Positions 1 through 5,097 of a stretch of DNA of 16,254 bases are shown one piece after another. This DNA is from M3007 sp046160345. Its GTDB lineage: Bacteria > Bacteroidota > Bacteroidia > Chitinophagales > Saprospiraceae. The stretch spans positions 1 through 16,254 of the forward strand of contig JBJXGO010000088.1 of NCBI GenBank assembly GCA_046160345.1, given 5' to 3'. How positions within the stretch are numbered: position 1 is the stretch's first letter; every line of letters starts with the position of its first letter. A program made the translations under genes and the position numbers. The notes beneath the pieces were generated by a model that made no database searches, was not told the DNA's origin, and was given only the letters and a program-made list of their open reading frames with translations.

Positions 1-155
1 GCTGTTGACTGCCAAAAATCTCCATCACGATATGCCTCCAGATAGCCAGTATCCATCGGGCCAGGGAAGGTTTTTTCAAGCTTAGCAGTTTGTTTATCCT
101 TGTTACAAGCGGAGAAAGCCAATGCAATTAGCAAAGTGCAAAAAATAGGTTTCAT
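1..155 (-). CDS. Lipoprotein, N-terminal part only (runs off the window)
   Basis: The gene starts with ATG at 155-153 and stays open to the window edge, giving 51 complete codons. The product begins MKPIFCTLLIALAFSAC: a short basic start, a hydrophobic core and a lipobox-like FSAC with the lipidated cysteine at residue 17, followed by the hydrophilic stretch NKDKQ. This indicates a signal-peptidase II lipoprotein anchored in the cell envelope. Only about 34 residues of mature protein are visible (including a LEAYRDGDFWQS stretch), too few to assign a family. The start lies 6 bases after the stop codon of the metalloprotease gene, so the two are probably co-transcribed and this gene may share its expression. 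The function is unknown. Confidence 0.75.
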   Translation of the reverse strand, partial: MKPIFCTLLIALAFSACNKDKQTAKLEKTFPGPMDTGYLEAYRDGDFWQST

Positions 156-161
156 GATAAG

Positions 162-1985
162 CTAGTGTTTGTTGATGAAGAGTTTGTGTGTTTCTGTCGT
201 GACATCGGTAGCAATGGTCACGAAATATGTACCTGCAGGCCAATCTGTTGTGCTGACTGTAAGACCCAGATTGCTCAAGGCACTAAAGTTTTTTACAAGA
301 TTTCCGGCACTATTGGCAATGTGTACGGTAGCAGCTGACACGCCACCATCTGAAAAGGTGATGCTGAACGCATCATTGGCTGGATTGGGGGACAGGGTCG
401 CAATGCTTTGGATGGAGGCCTCGGTAGAGCTGCTTGTACTCACCTCACCACCCCTCGCGTACAAATCGCAGGGATATATTTTTTGTGTTACCGTTCGGGT
501 AAGTGCATCGCTCGAGGTAACTTTAAGTTGAACCCAAAAAGTGGGCTGGCAATACGGATTTGAAATGGTGATGGAAGACTGGTTAGAAATGAAGGCCCAT
601 GGCCCAACCGGGCCGCAACTAAGCTGCCATTCGTATTGATAGGGTGGTAGCCCCACGTAATTCCCCCAGCCTGGAGTAGGTGGGATCGAAATTGCATCAA
701 GGGTAATGGAAGGTGGGCACCATTGGTTGGGGCCTTCCATTCCAACTGTCCAGTCTGCCTGATTGTAATCGTCCGTTGTGCAGGCGGCGTTGCGGATTAT
801 TCGAGCATTGTTATTGATCTCTGTTCCGGTAGCCCCTCCATTAAATTCTATATCAGGATTGGAGAAATGCGGGATACGAACGGCACCTTCATTGTCAAAC
901 ATTCGTGCCAAAATAGTCCTTTGTTCGTTGCCAGCGGCATCATCGAAAAGCCATGCGTGGGCACAAACATCAACATCGTCGTTTCCACAAGTTCCTGAGT
1001 TGCTGCAATTCGATGAGCGGTTGTGACGTGCACCCAGCAAATGAGCAAACTCATGGGCAAATGTCCAGCGCGGGTCTGCAATAGATTGTATTTCCACGAT
1101 GGCATAAGCACAATTTGAAGATGGTGTTGGATATGGACAAAAATCGAGGGCGCGAGCAACCCCGGCAATGCCCGGATAGTCTCTGGCGGTCAACATCATT
1201 ACAACGTCTGCCTGGCGTTGCTCTCGCAGGCCGCTGGCATCGGCAGCAAGTTCTGCAATATCACTCAAAGCATTTAGTGGAATGTTGTATCCACCAAATT
1301 CAAAGGTTTCCATTCTCCAGCGGATATGTTTGTTGGGTATTCCGCTGTTGGCAAAGGCCAGGTTAATTGATTCCACGCCTTGTATGATGGCAGCGATAGT
1401 TACGAATGGGTCGGCCTGCATCCCAAACCACTCTTGTACATCTGGGGTAGAGATCAAAATTAACAAATCAATTTCAGCAAAACAGTTGGTGTTCGCAGGC
1501 TCGCACCAGTTCATTTCGGATGGGGGAGGTTCCGTATTACTAAAGAATAAAGCACAGTCTTCTTGTGGAATTTTGGTCAAGTCAAGTTCTCGCAAAAGAC
1601 TTAGGGTGGAATTAATAGGGCAGATACTAAAAAACTGCCCTTGCAATTGAACAAAGCCAACTTTTGCGCCGGGTGTAACGATGAAAGAAAGGTAGCCTGG
1701 CTGATTTGTCATTTTTGCTGACCAAATGTAGTTGGTGGTATCCGTGTATTCCACGTGAACTGCTTCGGATTGAAGCGTGCCCAAAACGCCGGGAACAGAA
1801 AAATTGAGCACGCCATTTGTCTCAAACTGTGACACATCTCCGAGCGTGATGAATTTCGTCGTTTTAGTGTCTTCCAACTGAGTCAATTTTTGAACAAAAA
1901 TTTGTTCGCTTGTGGTTAACGTAACCTCAGATGGATTTTTTTCCTGAATCAGTTGGGCGAAGGACCAGAATGGGATGTGGAGCAA
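162..1985 (-). CDS. Secreted zinc metalloprotease (reprolysin-like) with T9SS C-terminal sorting domain; start disrupted by a 7-bp repeat
   Basis: Predicted extracellular zinc endopeptidase. Counting from the TTG at 1985, the zinc-binding signature HExxHxxGxxH is at residues 311-321 (HEFAHLLGARH), the hallmark of metzincins. About 45 residues later comes RTILAR followed by RIPHFSNPDI, where reprolysin-like relatives usually have a Met-turn (TIMAY); here the Met position appears to be Leu. Many cysteines (e.g. 323-345, 402, 423) suggest disulfides. The last 77 residues (531-607, starting LSPNPAND, with PAGTYFVTI and ending KLFINKH) form a type A T9SS sorting domain, so the protein is probably exported to the outer surface and processed. 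The N-terminus is odd. The frame contains a good signal-peptide core (LLIFFLLHIPFWSFAQ), but TTG (1985) lies inside that core and no in-frame ATG precedes it before the stop at 2036-2034; CTG at 1997 is the other option. An ATG at 2037 is out of frame by one 7-bp repeat unit (see the repeat entry). The gene is either phase-OFF here, started from a rare codon, or mis-sequenced in the repeat. Family assignment is firm; the start is not. Confidence 0.88.
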   Translation of the reverse strand: MLHIPFWSFAQLIQEKNPSEVTLTTSEQIFVQKLTQLEDTKTTKFITLGDVSQFETNGVLNFSVPGVLGTLQSEAVHVEYTDTTNYIWSAKMTNQPGYLSFIVTPGAKVGFVQLQGQFFSICPINSTLSLLRELDLTKIPQEDCALFFSNTEPPPSEMNWCEPANTNCFAEIDLLILISTPDVQEWFGMQADPFVTIAAIIQGVESINLAFANSGIPNKHIRWRMETFEFGGYNIPLNALSDIAELAADASGLREQRQADVVMMLTARDYPGIAGVARALDFCPYPTPSSNCAYAIVEIQSIADPRWTFAHEFAHLLGARHNRSSNCSNSGTCGNDDVDVCAHAWLFDDAAGNEQRTILARMFDNEGAVRIPHFSNPDIEFNGGATGTEINNNARIIRNAACTTDDYNQADWTVGMEGPNQWCPPSITLDAISIPPTPGWGNYVGLPPYQYEWQLSCGPVGPWAFISNQSSITISNPYCQPTFWVQLKVTSSDALTRTVTQKIYPCDLYARGGEVSTSSSTEASIQSIATLSPNPANDAFSITFSDGGVSAATVHIANSAGNLVKNFSALSNLGLTVSTTDWPAGTYFVTIATDVTTETHKLFINKH

Positions 1986-2000
1986 GAAAAAGATCAGGAG

Positions 2001-2032
2001 CGGTGTGCGGTGTGCGGTGTGCGGTGTGCGGT
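2001..2032. repeat. 7-bp tandem repeat (4.6 copies) in the signal-peptide region of the metalloprotease
   Basis: The plus strand reads cggtgtg four times and then cggt, 32 bases with no mismatch. On the coding (minus) strand the unit is CACACCG. It lies between an ATG (2037-2035) and the hydrophobic core of the protease signal peptide. A 7-bp unit shifts the frame by one for each copy gained or lost. With the copy number seen, the ATG frame gives a 36-residue dead-end peptide stopping at 1929-1927. With one copy fewer (or two more), the ATG joins the protease frame exactly and adds the start MIPHTAHRTP to the hydrophobic core. Confidence 0.9.
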
Positions 2033-2066
2033 ATCATATTGGAAACTATTTTGGTGAAAAGATTTA

Positions 2067-2074
2067 CGAAAGTA
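2067..2074 (-). promoter_or_regulatory. Possible -7 box for the metalloprotease/lipoprotein operon
   Basis: On the minus strand TACTTTCG matches 7 of 8 positions of the Bacteroidota -7 consensus TAnnTTTG (C replaces the third T). It lies about 30 bases upstream of the ATG at 2037, a sensible leader length. No convincing -33 TTTG element is seen, so this is a weak call. Confidence 0.3.
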
Positions 2075-2218
2075 CAATTTTTTTCTGACTTTCGTCATTT
2101 TGGAGGCTACATTTTTTCGGTATAAAACGGTTCCATTCTATCGGACAATGCCTTGTAAAATTTGATTAAATCCCTGATATGATCCGTTTAAGGCTAACTT
2201 TCATTACCTTGGACATTA

Positions 2219-2252
2219 AAAAAGGCCTCCCGATTTCTCGAAAAGCCTTTTT
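2219..2252. terminator. Intrinsic terminator after tRNA-Leu (usable in both directions)
   Basis: The plus strand carries AAAAAGGC (ending at 2226) and GCCTTTTT (2245-2252) as a perfect 8-bp stem around an 18-base loop. Reading minus, the second arm ends in a T tract. The hairpin starts one base beyond the tRNA 3' end, so it fits as the tRNA terminator; the flanking A and T runs would also let it work on the plus strand. Confidence 0.75.
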
Positions 2253-2253
2253 G

Positions 2254-2337
2254 TGACCACGACTGGAGTCGAACCAGCACATCCGAAAGGACACTACCCC
2301 CTCAAAGTAGCGCGTCTACCAATTCCGCCACGTGGCC
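2254..2337 (-). tRNA. tRNA-Leu (anticodon GAG)
   Basis: The 84-base minus-strand sequence folds into a class II tRNA. The acceptor stem pairs GGCCACG with CGTGGTC (one G-T). The D arm is GCG/CGC around AATTGGTAGA. The anticodon stem pairs CTACT with GGTAG around the loop TTGAGGG, which gives GAG at the anticodon. The variable arm is long (TCC/GGA stem), as expected for leucine. The T arm is GCTGG-TTCGACT-CCAGT. The discriminator is A, and CCA is not encoded (CAC follows), so the tail must be added by nucleotidyltransferase. It reads CUC/CUU leucine codons. Confidence 0.95.
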
Positions 2338-2452
2338 AATTTACCCGATGCAGCCTTTTTCTCTGCCGAAGTACTAATGAAGGCAGCGCTGAACAAGGGG
2401 ACTTTCTTATCCCCAATGCCTCAAAAAAAGCACAGGTCTCCAAAAGCGGGTG

Positions 2453-2460
2453 CAAAGATA
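2453..2460 (-). promoter_or_regulatory. -7 box (TATCTTTG) for the tRNA-Leu transcript
   Basis: TATCTTTG on the minus strand is a perfect match to the Bacteroidota -7 consensus TAnnTTTG. A TTG lies 24 bases further upstream, a little far for an ideal -33 element. The only gene downstream on this strand is the tRNA, about 110 bases away. I see no other feature in 2338-2452. Confidence 0.5.
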
Positions 2461-2509
2461 TTGCTTCCTTTCACTTTTCGAAGTCAAGGCCTAAAAATTT
2501 CTTGACAAA

Positions 2510-3400
2510 TCACGCTTGCAATTTTTCCAACTCTGCCATGATCTGGTGCACCCCCTGTTCTGTCATTGGCACCAGTGGCAGGCGTACTTCGCGGTTGCAA
2601 AGCCCCTGGAGTTCCATTGCTGCTTTCACCCCAACAGGGTTTCCTTCCGCAAAAAGTATTTTGTACAGCTCAAGCAGTTTAAAATTCAACTTTTGAGCGG
2701 TTGGCAAATCTTGCCGCAAAGCAGCGCGCACCATATCGGTGAACGGGCGCGGCAATGTGTTTGCTATCACAGAGATCACGCCGTCTCCCCCGGCAGAGAT
2801 AAGGGGAAGGGTAATAAAATCGTCACCGCTCAATACCAGAAAATTCTCAGGCCTTCCCTTCAGGATTTTCATGATCTGATAAATATCATCCGAAGCTTCT
2901 TTGACCGCGATGAATTTGTCAGAGGCATGGGCGAGCCGTAGCGTGGTCTCTGCCGTCATGTTTGAAGAAGTCCGGCTAGGCACATTGTAAATAATGATAG
3001 GAAGGGGTGAAGCCTCGGCCAAAGCCATGTAATGCTGGAAAATACCTTCCTGACCGGGTTTGTTATAGGCAGGATTGCTTGAGAGCAGGGCGTCAATGCC
3101 TTCGAAGTTGAAGCCCTTGATTTTTTCCACCAACACAGCGGTGTTGTTTCCACCAAATATGCCAGCTACAAAAGGCACCCGTCCGCGATTGATCTTAATG
3201 GAAAAATCTAGGATTTGGCGGTGTTCGGTATCCGTTGTCGTGCTCGATTCTCCTGTAGTGCCCAGGCTGACGAGGAATTCCACACCGCCAGCGATTACAT
3301 GCTCGATGATGCGTTCGATATCCTCCCAATCGATAGCGCCGTTTTTGAAGGGTGTGACGAGTGCAACGCCCGTGCCGCGAAGTTTTTGGTGTAAGTTCAT
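2510..3400 (-). CDS. dapA: 4-hydroxy-tetrahydrodipicolinate synthase
   Basis: Condenses pyruvate with aspartate-4-semialdehyde, the first committed step of the diaminopimelate/lysine branch that also supplies peptidoglycan; a cytoplasmic TIM-barrel enzyme. At 296 residues it has the normal family length. The pyruvate-binding GTTGES is at 47-52. Tyr112 (NPAYNKP), Tyr138 (IIYNVPSRT), Arg143 and the Schiff-base Lys167 (AVKEAS) are all in the expected places, so it should be active. The start is ATG at 3400. It is the downstream gene of a pair with the DUF6913 gene (64-base gap filled by a large inverted repeat), and probably depends on the promoter upstream of that gene. The call is firm. Confidence 0.97.
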   Translation of the reverse strand: MNLHQKLRGTGVALVTPFKNGAIDWEDIERIIEHVIAGGVEFLVSLGTTGESSTTTDTEHRQILDFSIKINRGRVPFVAGIFGGNNTAVLVEKIKGFNFEGIDALLSSNPAYNKPGQEGIFQHYMALAEASPLPIIIYNVPSRTSSNMTAETTLRLAHASDKFIAVKEASDDIYQIMKILKGRPENFLVLSGDDFITLPLISAGGDGVISVIANTLPRPFTDMVRAALRQDLPTAQKLNFKLLELYKILFAEGNPVGVKAAMELQGLCNREVRLPLVPMTEQGVHQIMAELEKLQA

Positions 3401-3404
3401 ATGC

Positions 3405-3463
3405 TGTATCCCGGAACTCCGTTCCGGGAAGGGTTTGGCCCCGGAACGGAGTTCCGGGGTACA
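3405..3463. repeat. Two-hairpin inverted repeat (REP-like cruciform) between the DUF6913 gene and dapA
   Basis: Two palindromes sit side by side: CCCGGAACTCCGTTCCGGG at 3410-3428 (8-bp stem, TCC loop) and its exact reverse complement at 3440-3458 inside a 9-bp-stem hairpin (3439-3459). The complementarity extends outward (TGTA at 3405-3408 against TACA at 3460-3463, with one G-T pair at 3409/3459), so 3405-3428 and 3440-3463 form 24-base arms around an 11-base spacer. The RNA can therefore fold as two small hairpins or one long one. It fills nearly the whole gap from just after the DUF6913 stop to just before the dapA ATG. There is no T tract, so it is not a plain terminator. The form resembles REP/BIME elements mobilised by RAYT proteins; that origin is inferred. 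Confidence 0.85.
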
Positions 3464-3464
3464 T

Positions 3465-3992
3465 TTAATTCAAAACAATTTTTCCAAGATAAAGCGCCAG
3501 TTGTTCCGTAAAATACTGAATACCCTTGCCTTCGGGCGTTTCTAACTGAATATCAAAATCATTGGGGCGGCTGGTAGCAAATCCGATCTTAAAGGCCGCT
3601 TGCGATTGTGCTGCGAGCCATTCCAGGGGGGGCAGTTCATCGGGGTTAAGGGTAAGCAACAGGTCAAACTTTTGTTTTATAAAACTGGTGGCCTTCTCGC
3701 TTTTAGGCTGGCCAAGCCAGGTGGTTTCTTTTGCAAAAAATGAATCAAATATCTGATTTTCAGGGGTTTGTTTCATGTTAAAAAACCCAAGAGTGGATAC
3801 TTTTTTCCCTTGCTTTTCCAAAGACCTGACAAACTCAAGGCTCTCGCGACGCGTGGTTTCAGAACCGGCGTCGAAAAGCACTCCGACCGTGCGGGCGCTT
3901 TCCAGCGTATGCACCTGACGGCTGCGTTTTTGCGAAGCAAGCAGATTGCGGAGGGCTTTTTTGAACAATAGGGTGCGGAGCGGTGCAAGCAT
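3465..3992 (-). CDS. DUF6913 family protein, upstream partner of dapA
   Basis: A 175-residue soluble protein with no signal peptide or membrane segment. It opens with a basic stretch (FKKALRNLLASQKRSRQ), then TVGVLFDAGSETTR and later FDLLLTLNPDELPPLEWLA and FKIGFATSRPNDFDIQL. This matches my recollection of DUF6913, a Bacteroidota family of unknown function commonly encoded next to dapA. The alternating strand/helix pattern suggests a Rossmann-like alpha/beta fold, but no catalytic motif can be named. ATG at 3992 lies about 20 bases after a perfect -7 box, which supports this start. It is the first gene of a probable two-gene operon with dapA, so a link to lysine/diaminopimelate metabolism is plausible but unproven. 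Confidence 0.8.
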   Translation of the reverse strand: MLAPLRTLLFKKALRNLLASQKRSRQVHTLESARTVGVLFDAGSETTRRESLEFVRSLEKQGKKVSTLGFFNMKQTPENQIFDSFFAKETTWLGQPKSEKATSFIKQKFDLLLTLNPDELPPLEWLAAQSQAAFKIGFATSRPNDFDIQLETPEGKGIQYFTEQLALYLGKIVLN

Positions 3993-4011
3993 GAGATTGT
4001 TTGTTGAGACG

Positions 4012-4019
4012 CAAATGTA
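4012..4019 (-). promoter_or_regulatory. -7 box (TACATTTG) for the DUF6913-dapA operon
   Basis: TACATTTG on the minus strand is a perfect TAnnTTTG match, 20 bases upstream of the DUF6913 ATG. Transcription from here would leave a leader of about 10-15 bases. A clear -33 TTTG is not visible. Confidence 0.55.
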
Positions 4020-4038
4020 CGGCGAGGATAGCCACAGA

Positions 4039-4452
4039 TTATGGGTATCTGCCAGCTTGGATCAACAGCCTTCTCAAAATTATGCGGTCTGGATTGTTTA
4101 TGTCTAACACCTTGATGGTTGCCGCCCCAATTTTGGTCAAAGGCATGATTTCTCCTTCATCCACTTCAAAATGTTTTTCCCAAGTATCCTTGCGCGGATG
4201 GAATAGTCGGGTAAGCCGATTGCTTTCAGAGACATAGGTGCCCAAATCAGAACCTTTGTGTTGATTGCAATGTGGGCAGGCAAAGGCAAGATTTTCAAGA
4301 TCGTTGCTGCCACCATGTTTGAGGCTTACAATGTGATCAATCTCAAAAGCTACAAAGAATTCGGCTTCGAGCATTAGGCAGTATTCGTAGCGACAATTGG
4401 CACGCTCGGCTACAGCTTGGCGAATGGTTAACGGAATAGCGCGGCGGTTCAT
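4039..4452 (-). CDS. HNH endonuclease
   Basis: A 137-residue protein with an HNH nuclease core. Cys20/Cys25 (CRYEYC) and Cys59/Cys62 (CPHCN) form the structural zinc site; the catalytic stretch is FEIDHIVSLKHGG (Asp39, His40, His46), followed by DLENLAFACPHCNQHKG. HNH proteins of this kind make metal-dependent nicks or breaks in DNA. This one is free-standing, with no intron, intein or restriction methylase beside it, so its target is unknown. Its ATG overlaps the stop of the upstream 77-residue ORF by 4 bases (ATGA), indicating translational coupling. The C-terminal part (residues 80-137) has no motif I recognise. The HNH call is firm; the biological role is not. Confidence 0.9.
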   Translation of the reverse strand: MNRRAIPLTIRQAVAERANCRYEYCLMLEAEFFVAFEIDHIVSLKHGGSNDLENLAFACPHCNQHKGSDLGTYVSESNRLTRLFHPRKDTWEKHFEVDEGEIMPLTKIGAATIKVLDINNPDRIILRRLLIQAGRYP

Positions 4453-4682
4453 GCAGCAGCCAACAAAATTCTAGCGCGAGCCTTGGCCAACGCGATTAGG
4501 AGGTCAATTGCAAGATAGCGCTCCAGTTCGGAGGCTTCTTCTTCGCTGATGATTCCATCCTTTTTTTTGAACACCAACTCCTCCACTCGATCAGACATTG
4601 CTTTGGATGCTTTAAGATTGAGCAATTGGGAGGGGTTGAGCATAGCGATGGAATCGGCAATATCTCCTACACCTATAGTCAT
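4449..4682 (-). CDS. Small protein of unknown function coupled to the HNH endonuclease
   Basis: 77 residues, with no family I can name with certainty. It starts MTIGVGDIADSIAMLNPSQLL, has a charged middle (VEELVFKKKDGIISEEEASELERY) and ends in an Ala/Leu/Arg-rich helix (LIALAKARARILLAAA). It is likely all-helical and soluble. The 4-base overlap with the HNH gene means the two are translated together, so it may be a partner or regulator of the nuclease (inference). Its upstream 59 bases are about 80% identical to those upstream of the 81-residue gene. No signal peptide is seen. Confidence 0.65.
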   Translation of the reverse strand: MTIGVGDIADSIAMLNPSQLLNLKASKAMSDRVEELVFKKKDGIISEEEASELERYLAIDLLIALAKARARILLAAA

Positions 4683-4737
4683 ATCCGGGTATTTTGTGCA
4701 AATATCGAGGTTTTAGAGGAAACCGGAAAAGAAAACT
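4680..4737 (-). repeat. Duplicated leader, copy 1 (upstream of the 77-residue gene)
   Basis: Beginning at the start codon of the 77-residue gene and reading upstream, this stretch aligns with 4980-5038: about 47 of 59 columns match, with two single-base gaps. Shared blocks on the plus strand are gggtatttt, tgcaaata, ggtttt and cggaaaagaaaa. On the coding strand both contain TATTTGCA 10-20 bases before ATG, a weak relative of the -7 box, so each may carry a promoter. This copy begins at the stop of the preceding gene. Confidence 0.7.
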
Positions 4738-4982
4738 CAATTAACCGCAGTAAGGATTTCCCTGACTTTTGCCCGTACTTCTTCGTTGGATTTAGTATGG
4801 CCCGAATGCAAATCTTCCAGTCCTCGTTTTATCTGGGCTTTTTCGGCCTCGCCAATTGTATCCCAAAGGTTTTTTTCGTCGCGAAGCGCGGAGAAGAGTA
4901 GTGCGATTTGTTCCAGCACATCTACATCGTCGGTCTCAATAACCATCCGGTGTAGTTTGTCTTTAATTTCGAGTGCAGTCAT
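4737..4982 (-). CDS. Antitoxin-like small protein (no toxin beside it)
   Basis: 81 residues, acidic and helical. The N-terminal half (MTALEIKDKLHRMVIETDD followed by VDVLEQIALLF) and the C-terminal half (EAEKAQIKRGLEDLHSGHTKSNEEVRAKVREIL) resemble the layout of short Bacteroidota addiction-module antitoxins: an N-terminal helix pair, then a linker with 'I..G..D...G...s.EEV' and a final amphipathic helix that would cover a RelE/ParE-type toxin. This is a pattern match by eye, not a database hit. No RelE/ParE-like ORF lies next to it; the genes that follow are the 77-residue protein and the HNH nuclease. The ATG at 4982 is preceded by the duplicated leader and by the dnaK terminator. Confidence 0.6.
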   Translation of the reverse strand: MTALEIKDKLHRMVIETDDVDVLEQIALLFSALRDEKNLWDTIGEAEKAQIKRGLEDLHSGHTKSNEEVRAKVREILTAVN

Positions 4983-5038
4983 GGCTGGGTATTTTTATGC
5001 AAATAACGCGGTTTTGAAGGAAAAACGGAAAAGAAAAA
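4980..5038 (-). repeat. Duplicated leader, copy 2 (upstream of the antitoxin-like gene)
   Basis: Partner of the repeat at 4680-4737, with the same orientation and the same position relative to an ATG. The coding regions that follow the two copies do not resemble each other, so only the leader was duplicated or kept. Its upstream edge runs into the first arm of the dnaK terminator. Confidence 0.7.
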
Positions 5039-5067
5039 GCCGCCCGAAATTAAATTCCTGGCGGCTT
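5037..5067 (-). terminator. Intrinsic terminator of dnaK
   Basis: AAGCCGCC (5037-5044) and GGCGGCTT (5060-5067) form a perfect GC-rich 8-bp stem around a 15-base loop. On the minus strand the stem ends in TTTTTCTTTT. It lies about 30 bases after the dnaK stop, the right place to end that transcript. Confidence 0.8.
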
Positions 5068-5097
5068 AATATTCTCAAAAAAGTCTAAATTTCACGC

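Noticed and set aside
2001..2032. The 7-bp repeats as a CRISPR-like or origin iteron array
   Set aside because: Units are directly abutting with no spacers, far too short for CRISPR, and there is no replication initiator gene nearby; their place in a signal-peptide region explains them better.
1927..2037. 36-residue ORF from the ATG at 2037
   Set aside because: Not a gene in its own right: it is the out-of-frame reading of the protease signal-peptide region caused by the repeat number, and is reported as such.
2253..2696. 147-residue plus-strand frame across tRNA-Leu and the end of dapA
   Set aside because: It runs through a tRNA gene and antisense to dapA; no coding evidence.
3195..3464. 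89-residue minus-strand frame over the inverted repeat and the start of dapA
   Set aside because: Shadow frame created by the palindromic repeat joined to an alternative dapA frame; the dapA frame is certain.
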